Shown one piece after another: positions 49,115 to 55,852 of a DNA stretch of 64,000 nt; within the stretch, counting starts at the first letter, position 1; every line of letters starts with the position of its first letter. Source of the DNA: a virus. Position numbers and translations under genes: made by a program. The notes beneath the pieces are model-generated. The model searched no databases. It saw only the letters and a list, made by a program, of their open reading frames with translations, and had not been told where the DNA came from. Location of the stretch: positions 1 through 64,000 of IMG/VR virus record IMGVR_UViG_3300020034_000009. One strand, given 5' to 3'.

Positions 49115-49445
49115 TAAGTAATTTTATTTGTAATACTATATCGTCACTAAAATCCAAGTCAAGGGTGGGGTCTAATCTATACATCCCATTTGTTTTTATT
49201 AATAATCCAATCTTAGCCAACTGACCCTTAAGATTCTCTATAGAGTCTAATGAGCTATTGAATATTTCTACGAATTCCTGCCTAGCTGGAAGAGGTGTTA
49301 TAGTTCCTCTTAGAGCTGTAAAGGATAGAAGCTCAATCTGTCTTCGGGTAAGTTTCCATCCCATTAAAGCAGAGAGTATGGCAAAGTATCTCATGCCCTT
49401 TTCTATTCTATCCTTTATGTTCCTATTTAGTTTCTGTACAACCAT
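49104..49445 (-). CDS. Putative HTH regulatory protein, 113 aa, first gene of the packaging operon
   Basis: Residues 30-85 contain WKLTRRQIELLSFTALRGT and a second helix pair SSLDSIENLKGQLAKIGLLI, which resembles a winged helix. It is the first gene after the promoter at 49453-49482 and has almost no 5' leader. As the leading gene of the capsid block, it may regulate late transcription; that is inference. Confidence 0.6.
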   Translation of the reverse strand: MVVQKLNRNIKDRIEKGMRYFAILSALMGWKLTRRQIELLSFTALRGTITPLPARQEFVEIFNSSLDSIENLKGQLAKIGLLIKTNGMYRLDPTLDLDFSDDIVLQIKLLNGE

Positions 49446-49452
49446 TGCTAAG

Positions 49453-49482
49453 CAAAGATACGAGTTTTATACATTGTTCAAA
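49453..49482 (-). promoter_or_regulatory. Bacteroidetes-type promoter for the packaging/capsid operon
   Basis: Minus strand: TTTG (49482-49479), 18-base spacer, TATCTTTG (49460-49453), an exact TAnnTTTG. Only seven bases separate it from the ATG at 49445, so the mRNA would be nearly leaderless. A copy of the 14-mer repeat lies just upstream (49498-49511) and a terminator beyond that. Confidence 0.65.
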
Positions 49483-49497
49483 ATTTTTATACATAAT

Positions 49498-49511
49498 TAA
49501 TGCTATATTAA
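49498..49511. repeat. Dispersed 14-mer TTAATATAGCATTA, copy 3 (inverted)
   Basis: The plus strand reads TAATGCTATATTAA, the reverse complement of copies 1, 2 and 4. It sits about 40 bases upstream of the -7 box at 49453, a fitting place for an activator site. Confidence 0.7.
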
Positions 49512-49514
49512 GCC

Positions 49515-49554
49515 AAAAAACCTCATTTTATAGAGGTTTTTCTACAAAATGAGG
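49515..49554 (-). terminator. Terminator with two mutually exclusive hairpins
   Basis: Minus strand: CCTCATTTT (49554-49546) can pair with AAAATGAGG (49529-49521), followed by TTTTTT; alternatively AAAAACCTC (49541-49533) pairs with the GAGGTTTTT that follows (49524-49516). Both are 9-bp stems and share GAGG, so only one can form. Either way it terminates the unit that ends with the hydrolase gene. Confidence 0.8.
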
Positions 49555-49560
49555 CTATAA

Positions 49561-50658
49561 TTAAATTTTTGTATTCTTATCTATGAATTTATTTGGGGCA
49601 TTATCAAAATCTACTCCTACTGTATTGTCTATCAGGTTTATAGTAGTAGATTTTATAGCATCTCCAATCAATGGCTTTAGCTCCTCACTTGTCCCATCTG
49701 TATAATGTATAAAAACAGAAATAACATAAGGCTTTCCTGTTCTTGATGTTGTTATATAATGTATTGTCTTATTCATATTAGACTTTTTAGTTGTTGTTGT
49801 GGTGGTGGTTGTATTAGGTTTCTTAGTAGTAGAAGTAGTCGTAGTTGTTGTGGCTGGAGGAGGACCATCAGTAGGAATAATTGGATGAAATCCATCAGCA
49901 GGATTAACTAGCCTAAATCCCGGAGCATTACTAAGTAGGAATTCACCCGGAGTTATAGTAGGTGTTGGAGTTGATCCTTCTACACCGGGAGAAAAGGCTG
50001 GTTTAGTAAATACAATAGGCAAAATAGAGTGTTGATTAGTTACTGGTGTTACACCATATATAGTAGTATAGGCTGTTCCTCCAGCATTATTAATCCATGT
50101 ACTCCATTTTTTAGTTACATCATACAGATTACCACCTACTTGTGTGTCATACTTACTAGTAAGAAACCATGAAGGAATACCTAATTCAGCCATAAGAGCA
50201 GCTGCCAATCCATTATTACCATTACCCGGAGCTACAAATACTACACCAGAGAGTTGCCTGAGGATTTCCAAATCGGCATTGTTCCAGAACCCATATCCAC
50301 CTAAGGAGTGAGCAATTACACTCACATAGTTAGCCTTTAGAATTTCCTTAGCATACTTAATAGCCCCAAGTATTTCTGTCTTAGTATATGTTAAATCAGG
50401 ACCAAGAGCTACTACATTGTAATTCAATGTATTAGCCTCAGCATAAATATTAGACACCACTCTCCTATCAATAGCTTCAAGTTGTGCTCTGACAGTTGCC
50501 CACTGTTCTATCCTTCTACCAGCTATTATCTCAGCCTTAGCCTCACCAATTCCGGGCATAATTACAATAGCGTGTTGTCCCTCTCTATAGTGGTCGTTTT
50601 TGAGCACTACCAAGTTGGCTGCTATTGTACTATTCTTCTCAAATATTAATTTTTCCAT
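49561..50658 (-). CDS. Alpha/beta hydrolase with Thr-rich linker and C-terminal domain
   Basis: 365 aa. Nucleophile elbow AHSLGG with S118, acid candidate D171 (SKYDTQV) and H210 (NQHSILP) give a plausible lipase/esterase triad. Residues about 270-295 form a Thr/Lys-rich linker (two TTTTTT runs), then a 70-residue beta domain (TIHYITTSRTGKPYVISVFI). The same Thr-rich tract occurs in two virion proteins here, so this may be virion-attached, for example a deacetylase acting on surface polysaccharide. That role is inferred. No signal peptide. Confidence 0.75.
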   Translation of the reverse strand: MEKLIFEKNSTIAANLVVLKNDHYREGQHAIVIMPGIGEAKAEIIAGRRIEQWATVRAQLEAIDRRVVSNIYAEANTLNYNVVALGPDLTYTKTEILGAIKYAKEILKANYVSVIAHSLGGYGFWNNADLEILRQLSGVVFVAPGNGNNGLAAALMAELGIPSWFLTSKYDTQVGGNLYDVTKKWSTWINNAGGTAYTTIYGVTPVTNQHSILPIVFTKPAFSPGVEGSTPTPTITPGEFLLSNAPGFRLVNPADGFHPIIPTDGPPPATTTTTTSTTKKPNTTTTTTTTKKSNMNKTIHYITTSRTGKPYVISVFIHYTDGTSEELKPLIGDAIKSTTINLIDNTVGVDFDNAPNKFIDKNTKI

Positions 50659-50890
50659 TATCCTCTGTTTTAGTCATTGTTCTATCCATACCAAATCCCT
50701 TCTGCTCAGTCCATTTAGGCTGAGAAGCGTCAGTAGTTATATACTTAGGAAAGGGATCATCCCTATATATAGGCTGTGTTGGTTTAGGGTCTTCCTTTAA
50801 TAGTGTTATAAGCTCATCTAATGTGATGTGTTTCTCATCTAATAGCCTCTTGACTATTAACATCTTCTGTTCATTATCTGTAATGGTCAT
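50639..50890 (-). CDS. Small protein, 83 aa
   Basis: Start chosen at ATG 50890 (MTITDNEQKMLIVKRLLDEK), which lies 23 bases after an exact promoter; the longer open frame to 50944 would include the promoter. N-terminal helix pair, C-terminal basic/acidic tail. It overlaps the hydrolase gene by 20 bases, so the two are coupled. Function unknown. Confidence 0.65.
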   Translation of the reverse strand: MTITDNEQKMLIVKRLLDEKHITLDELITLLKEDPKPTQPIYRDDPFPKYITTDASQPKWTEQKGFGMDRTMTKTEDNGKINI

Positions 50891-50913
50891 ATTATGTTTG
50901 TTTTTTATATGTG

Positions 50914-50945
50914 CAAATATACAATAACTATTCCAACTATCCAAA
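50914..50945 (-). promoter_or_regulatory. Exact Bacteroidetes-type promoter
   Basis: Minus strand: TTTG (50945-50942), 20-base spacer, TATATTTG (50921-50914). The -33 box is again within AATTTGG. It drives the 83-aa gene and the hydrolase, ending at the terminator at 49515-49554. Confidence 0.8.
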
Positions 50946-50951
50946 TTTATT

Positions 50952-51689
50952 CTAATCTCCTATAAACCAAGTTATATTAGAACTATACTCATCCTCATGT
51001 CTATAGTGGGGAGCATCAGGATTCTGCCTCAGTTCTGCTATCCTAGGCTTATTAATACTGGAGGCATAGGCCAATGGGCTAGATTGATTTCCTATGAATA
51101 GCTTACAACTATTAATGGCATTGAATGTCTCCTGTAGGTGGTGTGTCACCAGAGGGGGTACAAGTGCCTTTAGAGGAAACTTCTCCCATTGGGCTATATC
51201 TGTACACAGAAACTTAATATTGCCTAAATGCTCCTCTAATAGGTCCCACCACCTACTATTAGTATACTCTCCCCATGGCCTAATGCTACGATTAACTATC
51301 ACCCCCTCAAATTGCTCTATAGGATTAACTATCCATGCAAAATCTTTAGGTGGGTCTATGTCTGGTAGGAATGTACTGAAATACACATCAGTCCATGCTC
51401 TATTGAAGAGCTTAGGACTATTCCTAAATTCATAAAGCCTAACATCTATCCTCTCTCCGTGATATATCTGGAAGCTACTAACAAAGGGTTGAGCTAACAC
51501 CATTGGAGCCAGCTCTAAGAATGTGTTATATATTCCCGTTGTAAATCCATCCCCATGGGTAGACAAATATAAGTCTGCCTTTTCTCCTGTTTGGGAATAT
51601 ATATAAGAGGGTATTACCAAACTGTGTATGGTATCCCCTAATTTCCCACCCAACAAATATGATTTATTCATAATACTATTATTGCCCAT
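50952..51689 (-). CDS. Glycosyltransferase-like protein (GT-B, heptosyltransferase-like C-terminus)
   Basis: 245 aa (or 239 from ATG 51671, where MNKSYLLGGKLGD starts). GGKLGDTIHSL near the start resembles the GDxL/GDxI opening of GT9-type enzymes, and NSCKLFIGNQSSPLAYASSI near residues 205-225 matches their donor-site region. It ends with TAG, rare here. With the second glycosyltransferase nearby it could modify host or virion glycans. Substrate unknown. Confidence 0.65.
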   Translation of the reverse strand: MGNNSIMNKSYLLGGKLGDTIHSLVIPSYIYSQTGEKADLYLSTHGDGFTTGIYNTFLELAPMVLAQPFVSSFQIYHGERIDVRLYEFRNSPKLFNRAWTDVYFSTFLPDIDPPKDFAWIVNPIEQFEGVIVNRSIRPWGEYTNSRWWDLLEEHLGNIKFLCTDIAQWEKFPLKALVPPLVTHHLQETFNAINSCKLFIGNQSSPLAYASSINKPRIAELRQNPDAPHYRHEDEYSSNITWFIGD

Positions 51690-51746
51690 ACCATTGTCAC
51701 TATTATCATTGCTAATAATACAACCGTTACTACTATACCATCAATA

Positions 51747-52085
51747 TTACGCTTGTTCTTCACAATACTTAATATAAGATGCTTCAATTTCTTTCTCAAA
51801 CTTCTTCTTAGTCCATAGACACTCAAATACTCTTCCAGAGAATGTATTAACAATTGTAATATCAAAATGATCTGTTCTATCCTCAGGCTCAAATTCCTCG
51901 CCACCATCCTCAGTCCATCCTGATATGTCTGACATATGCACTCTAGCCTTTCCACTCACCCATGTAGGTTCTTCATCCACTATATCCTCTCCATCCTGTT
52001 TAGCCTTCCTAAGAGCTTCCTTAATAGCCTTCTGATCATGTACTTTAATCGGAAACTCAAAAAATCCTGATAAAAAACCCATCAT
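51747..52085 (-). CDS. Protein of unknown function, 112 aa
   Basis: Starts MMGFLSGFFEFPIKVHDQKA and contains acidic turns (DEEPTWVSGKARVHMSDISG). Overlaps the next upstream gene's TGA by four bases (ATGA). Compact, probably soluble. No motif recognised. Confidence 0.65.
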   Translation of the reverse strand: MMGFLSGFFEFPIKVHDQKAIKEALRKAKQDGEDIVDEEPTWVSGKARVHMSDISGWTEDGGEEFEPEDRTDHFDITIVNTFSGRVFECLWTKKKFEKEIEASYIKYCEEQA

Positions 52086-52552
52086 TTAATATTTAATAAT
52101 TTCTGTATTTGTCTAAACTCATTAATAGAAGGACACCTACCCACATAATGACTCTTAACACCATATATATCTAGTATTTCTCCATCCCAAGTGAAACTTC
52201 TTTCATCATCCTTACTGACAAATACCATAGGAGCACCATCTAATGATGTGGCAAACTCTCCCACTTGATGCCCACTAAACTTCCACCCCTCTCCTTCTAT
52301 TTGCTCCTTAGTTAAATAAGGAGTTCTAACATATTTAGGATTAAATCTTAATAGTCTCTCTACATGCTCATAAGACAACAGACTGCTTCCTACTTCATTC
52401 TCCATCCACTTTCCCTGATCTACTGTTTCTACTGTATATCCCACTTTTATATCCTCTATAGAGGGTGTGAAATACTTATTATAGTCAGGGATGGGAACTT
52501 TATTCATTCCTCCACCCCAGTCTCCTGTTAAATATCCGTCTTCTACTACCAT
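52082..52552 (-). CDS. Protein of unknown function, 156 aa
   Basis: Contains YLTKEQIEGEGWKFSG near residue 85, a phrase I associate with small proteins of Bacteroidetes phages, and a Gly-rich N-terminus (GDWGGGMNKVPIP). Its start overlaps the 3' end of the glycosyltransferase gene. Function not known. Confidence 0.65.
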   Translation of the reverse strand: MVVEDGYLTGDWGGGMNKVPIPDYNKYFTPSIEDIKVGYTVETVDQGKWMENEVGSSLLSYEHVERLLRFNPKYVRTPYLTKEQIEGEGWKFSGHQVGEFATSLDGAPMVFVSKDDERSFTWDGEILDIYGVKSHYVGRCPSINEFRQIQKLLNIK

Positions 52553-53607
52553 TCACAAAATGTTGACAACCAGACTCTTGCAGCCTTCTCGTTGTATTTG
52601 TTTAACGAAAATATTTGAGACCATTCAAAGAAATACTTAAATGACATGGCCTGTTCTATTTTCTTAACAATATCCTCCGCTGTATTCTCAGGGATTTTAT
52701 TAATAACTGGGGCCCACTTAATAGCATCACTCACCACTATAGGAACATGCTGCAATGTAGAATCAGCTGCTATAATATTAAAGGACTCACTGAATGAGCA
52801 CTGTAAATTTACATCCATTGATCCTAACAACTGTAGGAAATCAGTCCTGTTCATCCATGGCAATTCCACCAGCTTATGCTGAGGGAACTGTTTAAACAGG
52901 GAAATGATATTCTTATATACAGTTTCCCCACCCTGCTCCTGCCTTGTAGTATTCATAAAGAATGTCAACTCCTTATTATGCTTATTAGCATATGTAATGG
53001 CAGCAACAGCCTCTATTAACTGATTCTTTAGAGGACGAATAGCCCCAAAACATCCTACATTTACTCTCTTTAGGTGGGGTTTCTTAGGTGAGGAGAAAAA
53101 ATAAGCCAGCCTCTCTCTAGTAAACTTCCTATTGTTATATTCATTAGTCCCTACAGAGTGGTATATGTTAGGCAAATATCCTATTCTCTTATCCTTTCCA
53201 TACAAATTACGGAATTCATGGGTGGTTTCCTCAGAATTAAAGGCCACTCCTGTCTCCCCATCCTCAATATACTCCCCAATCCAACCCATAGCTATCCCCT
53301 CATTCTGTAGGAATGACAACTCAGAGTGAATTCTGACAATAAATTCGACATTAGAATGTAGTTTAGCCACTTCCCTTATTTTAGCTGGTGTCACCCATAA
53401 GGCTTCAATTACACACGCATCTGGCCTATAGTTATACACTTCCTTGTCTACACCATTACCATCTACACATTGAACCACCTTGGTTTCATAACCCAAATTG
53501 TAGAGTTCTTCGGAGAGGATAGTAGCTGAGTTGTACAGCCCACCCTTCTTAGAGTTGGAATAGTCTCCGTATTCCACACCCTTCTTCAATAAAAATAGTA
53601 TTTTCAT
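52546..53607 (-). CDS. Glycosyltransferase, GT-B fold, GT4-like
   Basis: 353 aa. N-terminal Rossmann start (MKILFLLKKGVEYGDYSNSKKGG), linker motif VGCFGAIRPLKNQ at about 200, and the C-terminal donor-site pattern SESFNIIAADS followed by VPIVVSDAIKW, which resembles the E-x7-E region of GT4 enzymes. It ends with a tandem TAG TAG. Phage-borne GT4 enzymes may glycosylate virion proteins or alter host surface sugars; the nearby Thr-rich tracts are possible targets (inference). Confidence 0.8.
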   Translation of the reverse strand: MKILFLLKKGVEYGDYSNSKKGGLYNSATILSEELYNLGYETKVVQCVDGNGVDKEVYNYRPDACVIEALWVTPAKIREVAKLHSNVEFIVRIHSELSFLQNEGIAMGWIGEYIEDGETGVAFNSEETTHEFRNLYGKDKRIGYLPNIYHSVGTNEYNNRKFTRERLAYFFSSPKKPHLKRVNVGCFGAIRPLKNQLIEAVAAITYANKHNKELTFFMNTTRQEQGGETVYKNIISLFKQFPQHKLVELPWMNRTDFLQLLGSMDVNLQCSFSESFNIIAADSTLQHVPIVVSDAIKWAPVINKIPENTAEDIVKKIEQAMSFKYFFEWSQIFSLNKYNEKAARVWLSTFCEW

Positions 53608-53621
53608 AGTGTTAAGTTTTA

Positions 53622-53762
53622 TTATTGTGATATTGTTCCTAGTAATTTACCAATAGTCTCAAGAGTTTGTTTCCTTATATTCTCATCCAATACCTCGTAT
53701 TTAAGTACTATTAACAACCTAGTTAATGTATCAATAGCCTGAGCTGCTTCCTGTTGTGTCAT
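53622..53762 (-). CDS. 46-aa helical protein
   Basis: ATG at 53762 to TAA. Sequence begins MTQQEAAQAIDTLTRLLIVL: one or two amphipathic helices. It fills the gap between the glycosyltransferase and the next gene. Too short for default callers; kept because spacing and start context match its neighbours. Confidence 0.55.
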   Translation of the reverse strand: MTQQEAAQAIDTLTRLLIVLKYEVLDENIRKQTLETIGKLLGTISQ

Positions 53763-53780
53763 ACTAATTTATTTATTGGT

Positions 53781-54065
53781 TTATATTGGGACAACTTTTA
53801 TGCCATTTGTCTTCTTACTCTTAGACGGAATCCTTATTAATAAGTATTTAGACGTCATTTGCTCTGTCCATCCTCCATCCAGTTCTATAGCATGATCTAT
53901 AATAATATGTGTAGAAATTTTGGCTAACCTACCATGCTGCTTTATAAAACTCATGATTTCATTATAGCCATGCTCATTGGTAAGTATTAATACTGTCTTA
54001 GCTTCCTTAAATGGGTGGGCCAGCTCCACTACTATATCCTCCACCTTACTAAATCTCTGTATCAT
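53781..54065 (-). CDS. Protein of unknown function, 94 aa
   Basis: Alternating strand/helix pattern (VEDIVVELAHPFKEAKTVLI, then HIIIDHAIELDGGW) suggests a small alpha/beta fold. One base from the upstream gene. No catalytic signature. Confidence 0.6.
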   Translation of the reverse strand: MIQRFSKVEDIVVELAHPFKEAKTVLILTNEHGYNEIMSFIKQHGRLAKISTHIIIDHAIELDGGWTEQMTSKYLLIRIPSKSKKTNGIKVVPI

Positions 54066-54066
54066 A

Positions 54067-54300
54067 TTATACTGTTAATAGTTTTACTTCCTTTACTTTA
54101 CAACTATCCACCCCATCAAATAATACTCCCCAATAGTTATTATAAACATCATAAAACACCTTAGCTTCAGTAAACCTGACAGCCATAATTGTTCCCTCTA
54201 GGAATTCATCAGTGATTCCAAGGGAATTCTGGTGTCTCTTCATAGGACGAAATTCTACTGCCTCTCCTATTGCAAAGGAGGAAAAAAACTCATTAGTCAT
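54067..54300 (-). CDS. Small beta-rich protein, 77 aa, first gene of the leftward arm
   Basis: Starts MTNEFFSSFAIGEAVEFRPM; SH3-like strand pattern (GTIMAVRFTEAKVFYDVYNN). It is the first leftward gene and lies 24 bases after the exact promoter at 54324-54355. Function unknown. Confidence 0.65.
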   Translation of the reverse strand: MTNEFFSSFAIGEAVEFRPMKRHQNSLGITDEFLEGTIMAVRFTEAKVFYDVYNNYWGVLFDGVDSCKVKEVKLLTV

Positions 54301-54323
54301 AATTGGTTGGTTTTAATTTAGAT

Positions 54324-54355
54324 CAAAGGTAGTACTAATCAATTTTAATACCAAA
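54324..54355 (-). promoter_or_regulatory. Exact Bacteroidetes-type promoter, start of leftward transcription
   Basis: Minus strand: TTTG (54355-54352) in AATTTGG, 20-base spacer, TACCTTTG (54331-54324). Upstream (54356-54413) the minus strand is almost pure A, like an UP element. Confidence 0.85.
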
Positions 54356-54421
54356 TTTTTTTTAAGTTTTTTTGTTATTTTTTTTTCTTTTTATATTTTA
54401 TTCCTTTTTTAGAATTTTTGG
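54353..54421. other. T-rich asymmetric tract between the divergent arms
   Basis: About 65 bases that are mostly T on the plus strand (A on the minus). It separates the leftward and rightward transcription units. It probably acts as an UP element or easily melted region; I see no gene in it. Confidence 0.6.
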
Positions 54422-54435
54422 GATATTTATAGGTG

Positions 54436-54521
54436 GTAGATTGACCCCACCCAAGCCACCCCCACTAAATGTTGTGGTCGGGGGGTATCCCCACACTTAA
54501 ACAATTAAAACTTAAACAATT
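54436..54521 (+). promoter_or_regulatory. Structured GC-rich leader with direct repeat
   Basis: Upstream of the 122-aa gene there is a C-rich run (CCCCACCCAAGCCACCCCC, from about 54453) and a G-rich run (GGTCGGGGGG, near 54476) that can pair, while the same G-run can pair instead with CCCC at about 54490. Right before the ATG the 12-mer ACTTAAACAATT occurs twice, three bases apart. No TAnnTTTG promoter is seen on this strand. Confidence 0.5.
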
Positions 54522-54890
54522 ATGAAACGTTTCACTATCGTATCAGTAAACAAGACAGCTGCTGGCAATTACTCAGGTTATTCTAGCATGGGAGAGAGAG
54601 TCCACATCTATGGCAAACAGTATGAGAATGCTGGCAGTCCAACTGGCACATTCTACGTTACTGCTGAACCAGTAGAGTATGATGAAACCGATGACAAGGA
54701 TCAGCCAACTGGTGTCAAGTTTGTCAGGCTCACAGCTCGTGGAGTGTTTGCAAATGCTGCTGCTTACGCTGATGCTGCTACTGCTGACATGGCTCTGGAC
54801 ATTGCAGTCCTTGCTGCTCGCAAGAAGATTGGCCTTGCCAATAAGCTTGATGATGCTGAGCTGTCTAGGCTTCTGGCACAGTCTATCTAA
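54522..54890 (+). CDS. Early protein of unknown function, 122 aa, codon usage unlike neighbours
   Basis: First rightward gene. N-terminal beta-rich part (MKRFTIVSVNKTAAGNYSGY, later VKFVRLTARGVF) and a C-terminal Ala/Asp/Leu helix pair. Its codons are visibly richer in C/G-ending triplets (GGC, CTG, GCT, AAC) than the A/T-rich early genes around it. It has a structured leader and its own terminator, so it is probably a very abundant early product. An OB- or SSB-like role is possible but not shown. Confidence 0.8.
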   Translation: MKRFTIVSVNKTAAGNYSGYSSMGERVHIYGKQYENAGSPTGTFYVTAEPVEYDETDDKDQPTGVKFVRLTARGVFANAAAYADAATADMALDIAVLAARKKIGLANKLDDAELSRLLAQSI

Positions 54891-54896
54891 TATTAA

Positions 54897-54922
54897 GGGG
54901 AGGCTAACGCCTCTCCCTTTTT
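54897..54922 (+). terminator. Intrinsic terminator of the 122-aa gene
   Basis: GGGGAGGC, loop TAAC, GCCTCTCCC with one bulged T, then TTTTT. It begins seven bases after the stop codon. Confidence 0.85.
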
Positions 54923-54947
54923 CCATATATAGATAGTCAGCTTAAAC

Positions 54948-55072
54948 ACTATTAATACATAATATTGAATAGATTAAACAACTGATGTATTTCTTTAGAG
55001 GAATACTATATACAGTAGTCTAATATGGTTAACGCCCAATTAGGTGACTATTCTTTGTTATGTATTAATAGT
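54948..55072 (+). ncRNA. Structured RNA element A (15-bp closing stem)
   Basis: ACTATTAATACATAA (54948-54962) pairs perfectly with 55058-55072. Inside, GAATAG/CTATTC (54967-54972 with 55048-55053) continues the stem. Two hairpins branch from it: GTATTTC/GGAATAC (54987-55006, enclosed by ACTG/CAGT) and CTAAT/ATTAG (55020-55043). There is no open reading frame. Multi-branched fold, function unknown. Confidence 0.6.
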
Positions 55073-55222
55073 TTTATACATTTTCACCGGTAAAATACCG
55101 CCATTCACCGAGATTGTCCAAAAACACCGAGAAAACACTCCATTATATATAGTATATACATAGACATACATATATTCACTCTATAGACACCATATTTATT
55201 AACACTATTAACACTATTTATC

Positions 55223-55288
55223 ATGGATGAGAAAGAATTAGGCGATTTCCTTTGCATTTATACTGCAAATTGGGATAATAATGACTAA
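55223..55288 (+). CDS. 21-aa candidate peptide
   Basis: ATG (55223) to TAA: begins MDEKELGDFLCIYTANWDNN. It follows the A/T-rich AACACTATTAACACTATTTA leader that precedes most genes of this arm. Very short, so only moderately likely. Confidence 0.4.
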   Translation: MDEKELGDFLCIYTANWDNND

Positions 55289-55345
55289 AAAGAGTGTAAA
55301 TTGTTAATAGTGTACACATAACACACTATTCTCTTAATACTCTTT
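55289..55345 (+). ncRNA. Nested hairpin element
   Basis: Outer AAAGAGT/ACTCTTT (55289-55295 with 55339-55345) encloses an 8-bp hairpin AATAGTGT/ACACTATT (55306-55313 with 55323-55330). It directly follows the 21-aa frame. Confidence 0.4.
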
Positions 55346-55371
55346 ACGCTTAAAATAGTCCTAATACAACA

Positions 55372-55385
55372 TTAATATAGCATTA
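55372..55385. repeat. Dispersed 14-mer TTAATATAGCATTA, copy 4
   Basis: Exact copy on the plus strand, overlapping the 5' arm of RNA element B. The other copies are at 240, 42168 and 49498. Confidence 0.65.
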
Positions 55386-55501
55386 ATATACAATTCATTG
55401 GTTTATATCCTTCTAGAAGGTTATATTCTTAACCTATTGTCTCATAGAAGACAACTGAGAACAACTGGCTAAACAGTGGGGATGTATTGTATATTAATGT
55501 T
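55379..55501 (+). ncRNA. Structured RNA element B, four-way cloverleaf
   Basis: The closing stem (55379-55394 with 55486-55501) has 16 pairs, one of them G.U. Three hairpins lie inside: CCTTC/GAAGG with flanking ATA/TAT (55405-55424), TTGTCT/AGACAA with a 6-base loop (55437-55454), and ACTG/CAGT with a 6-base loop (55464-55477). The layout resembles a tRNA cloverleaf, but the acceptor stem is far too long and there is no T-loop consensus. Confidence 0.6.
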
Positions 55502-55521
55502 CTTTGTTTTAGAGAGCCAAT

Positions 55522-55604
55522 GACTATGGCTGTACACTATTTAGTGTAGATATAAGGATTTATTCCATAGTTCCTGATAATGCTAGCAAGAGGGTAAAGG
55601 CTAG
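55522..55604 (+). ncRNA. Further hairpins downstream of element B
   Basis: GACTATGG/CCATAGTT (55522-55529 with 55565-55572) encloses TACACT/AGTGTA (55533-55548). A second hairpin CTAGC/GCTAG lies at 55583-55604. With element B and the nested hairpin, about 320 bases here are nearly all paired and carry no long reading frame. Confidence 0.45.
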
Positions 55605-55663
55605 ATAGGTATCACTACTCTTTTTATTAATGTTCTTTTTATTCACTTATTAATACCAAAACT

Positions 55664-55852
55664 ATGTTAAATACTGCAAACCCAGTTAGTTCTTTAGAAA
55701 CTGTTACATATTCAAGTGGTTTAGATGAGAATGGTATAGTATATTATATTAATACTCCTGATGGGGAATTAACATTATATACTGAAGCATTTAGTCTATT
55801 CTGTTCTCTTATGGCTCAATTGGAGAAGAATTTAGTTCGTATTGATTATTAA
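55664..55852 (+). CDS. Small early protein, 62 aa, paralogue of 57602-57805
   Basis: Contains IVYYINTPDGELTLYTEAFS, which aligns with VYTIQTPGNPLELFSGEMVD in the protein at 57602, followed in both by a hydrophobic FxxLMAQL / FLLQSL helix. Duplicated small early genes are common in this arm. Function unknown. Confidence 0.65.
   Translation: MLNTANPVSSLETVTYSSGLDENGIVYYINTPDGELTLYTEAFSLFCSLMAQLEKNLVRIDY

Noticed and set aside
51668-51955. 95-aa minus-strand frame between the glycosyltransferase-like and 112-aa genes
   Set aside because: It mostly overlaps the 112-aa gene in another frame, and its hydrophobic end is read from intergenic DNA; no leader.
52546-52552. Tandem TAG TAG as a sign of extended translation
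   Set aside because: The extra sequence up to the next TAA is only a few codons and also encodes the start of the next gene, so it is weak evidence for suppression by itself.
713-53329. Many 60-180 aa plus-strand open frames inside the late arm (for example 10142-10603, 13312-13764, 19429-19962, 42649-43035)
   Set aside because: All lie antisense to long minus-strand genes, have Ser/Leu/Ile-rich translations typical of reverse-complement frames, and lack leaders.
54573-54926. 117-aa minus-strand open frame opposite the first early gene
   Set aside because: It is the antisense shadow of the 122-aa gene, whose G/C-rich codons reduce stops on the other strand; it has no promoter or leader of its own.
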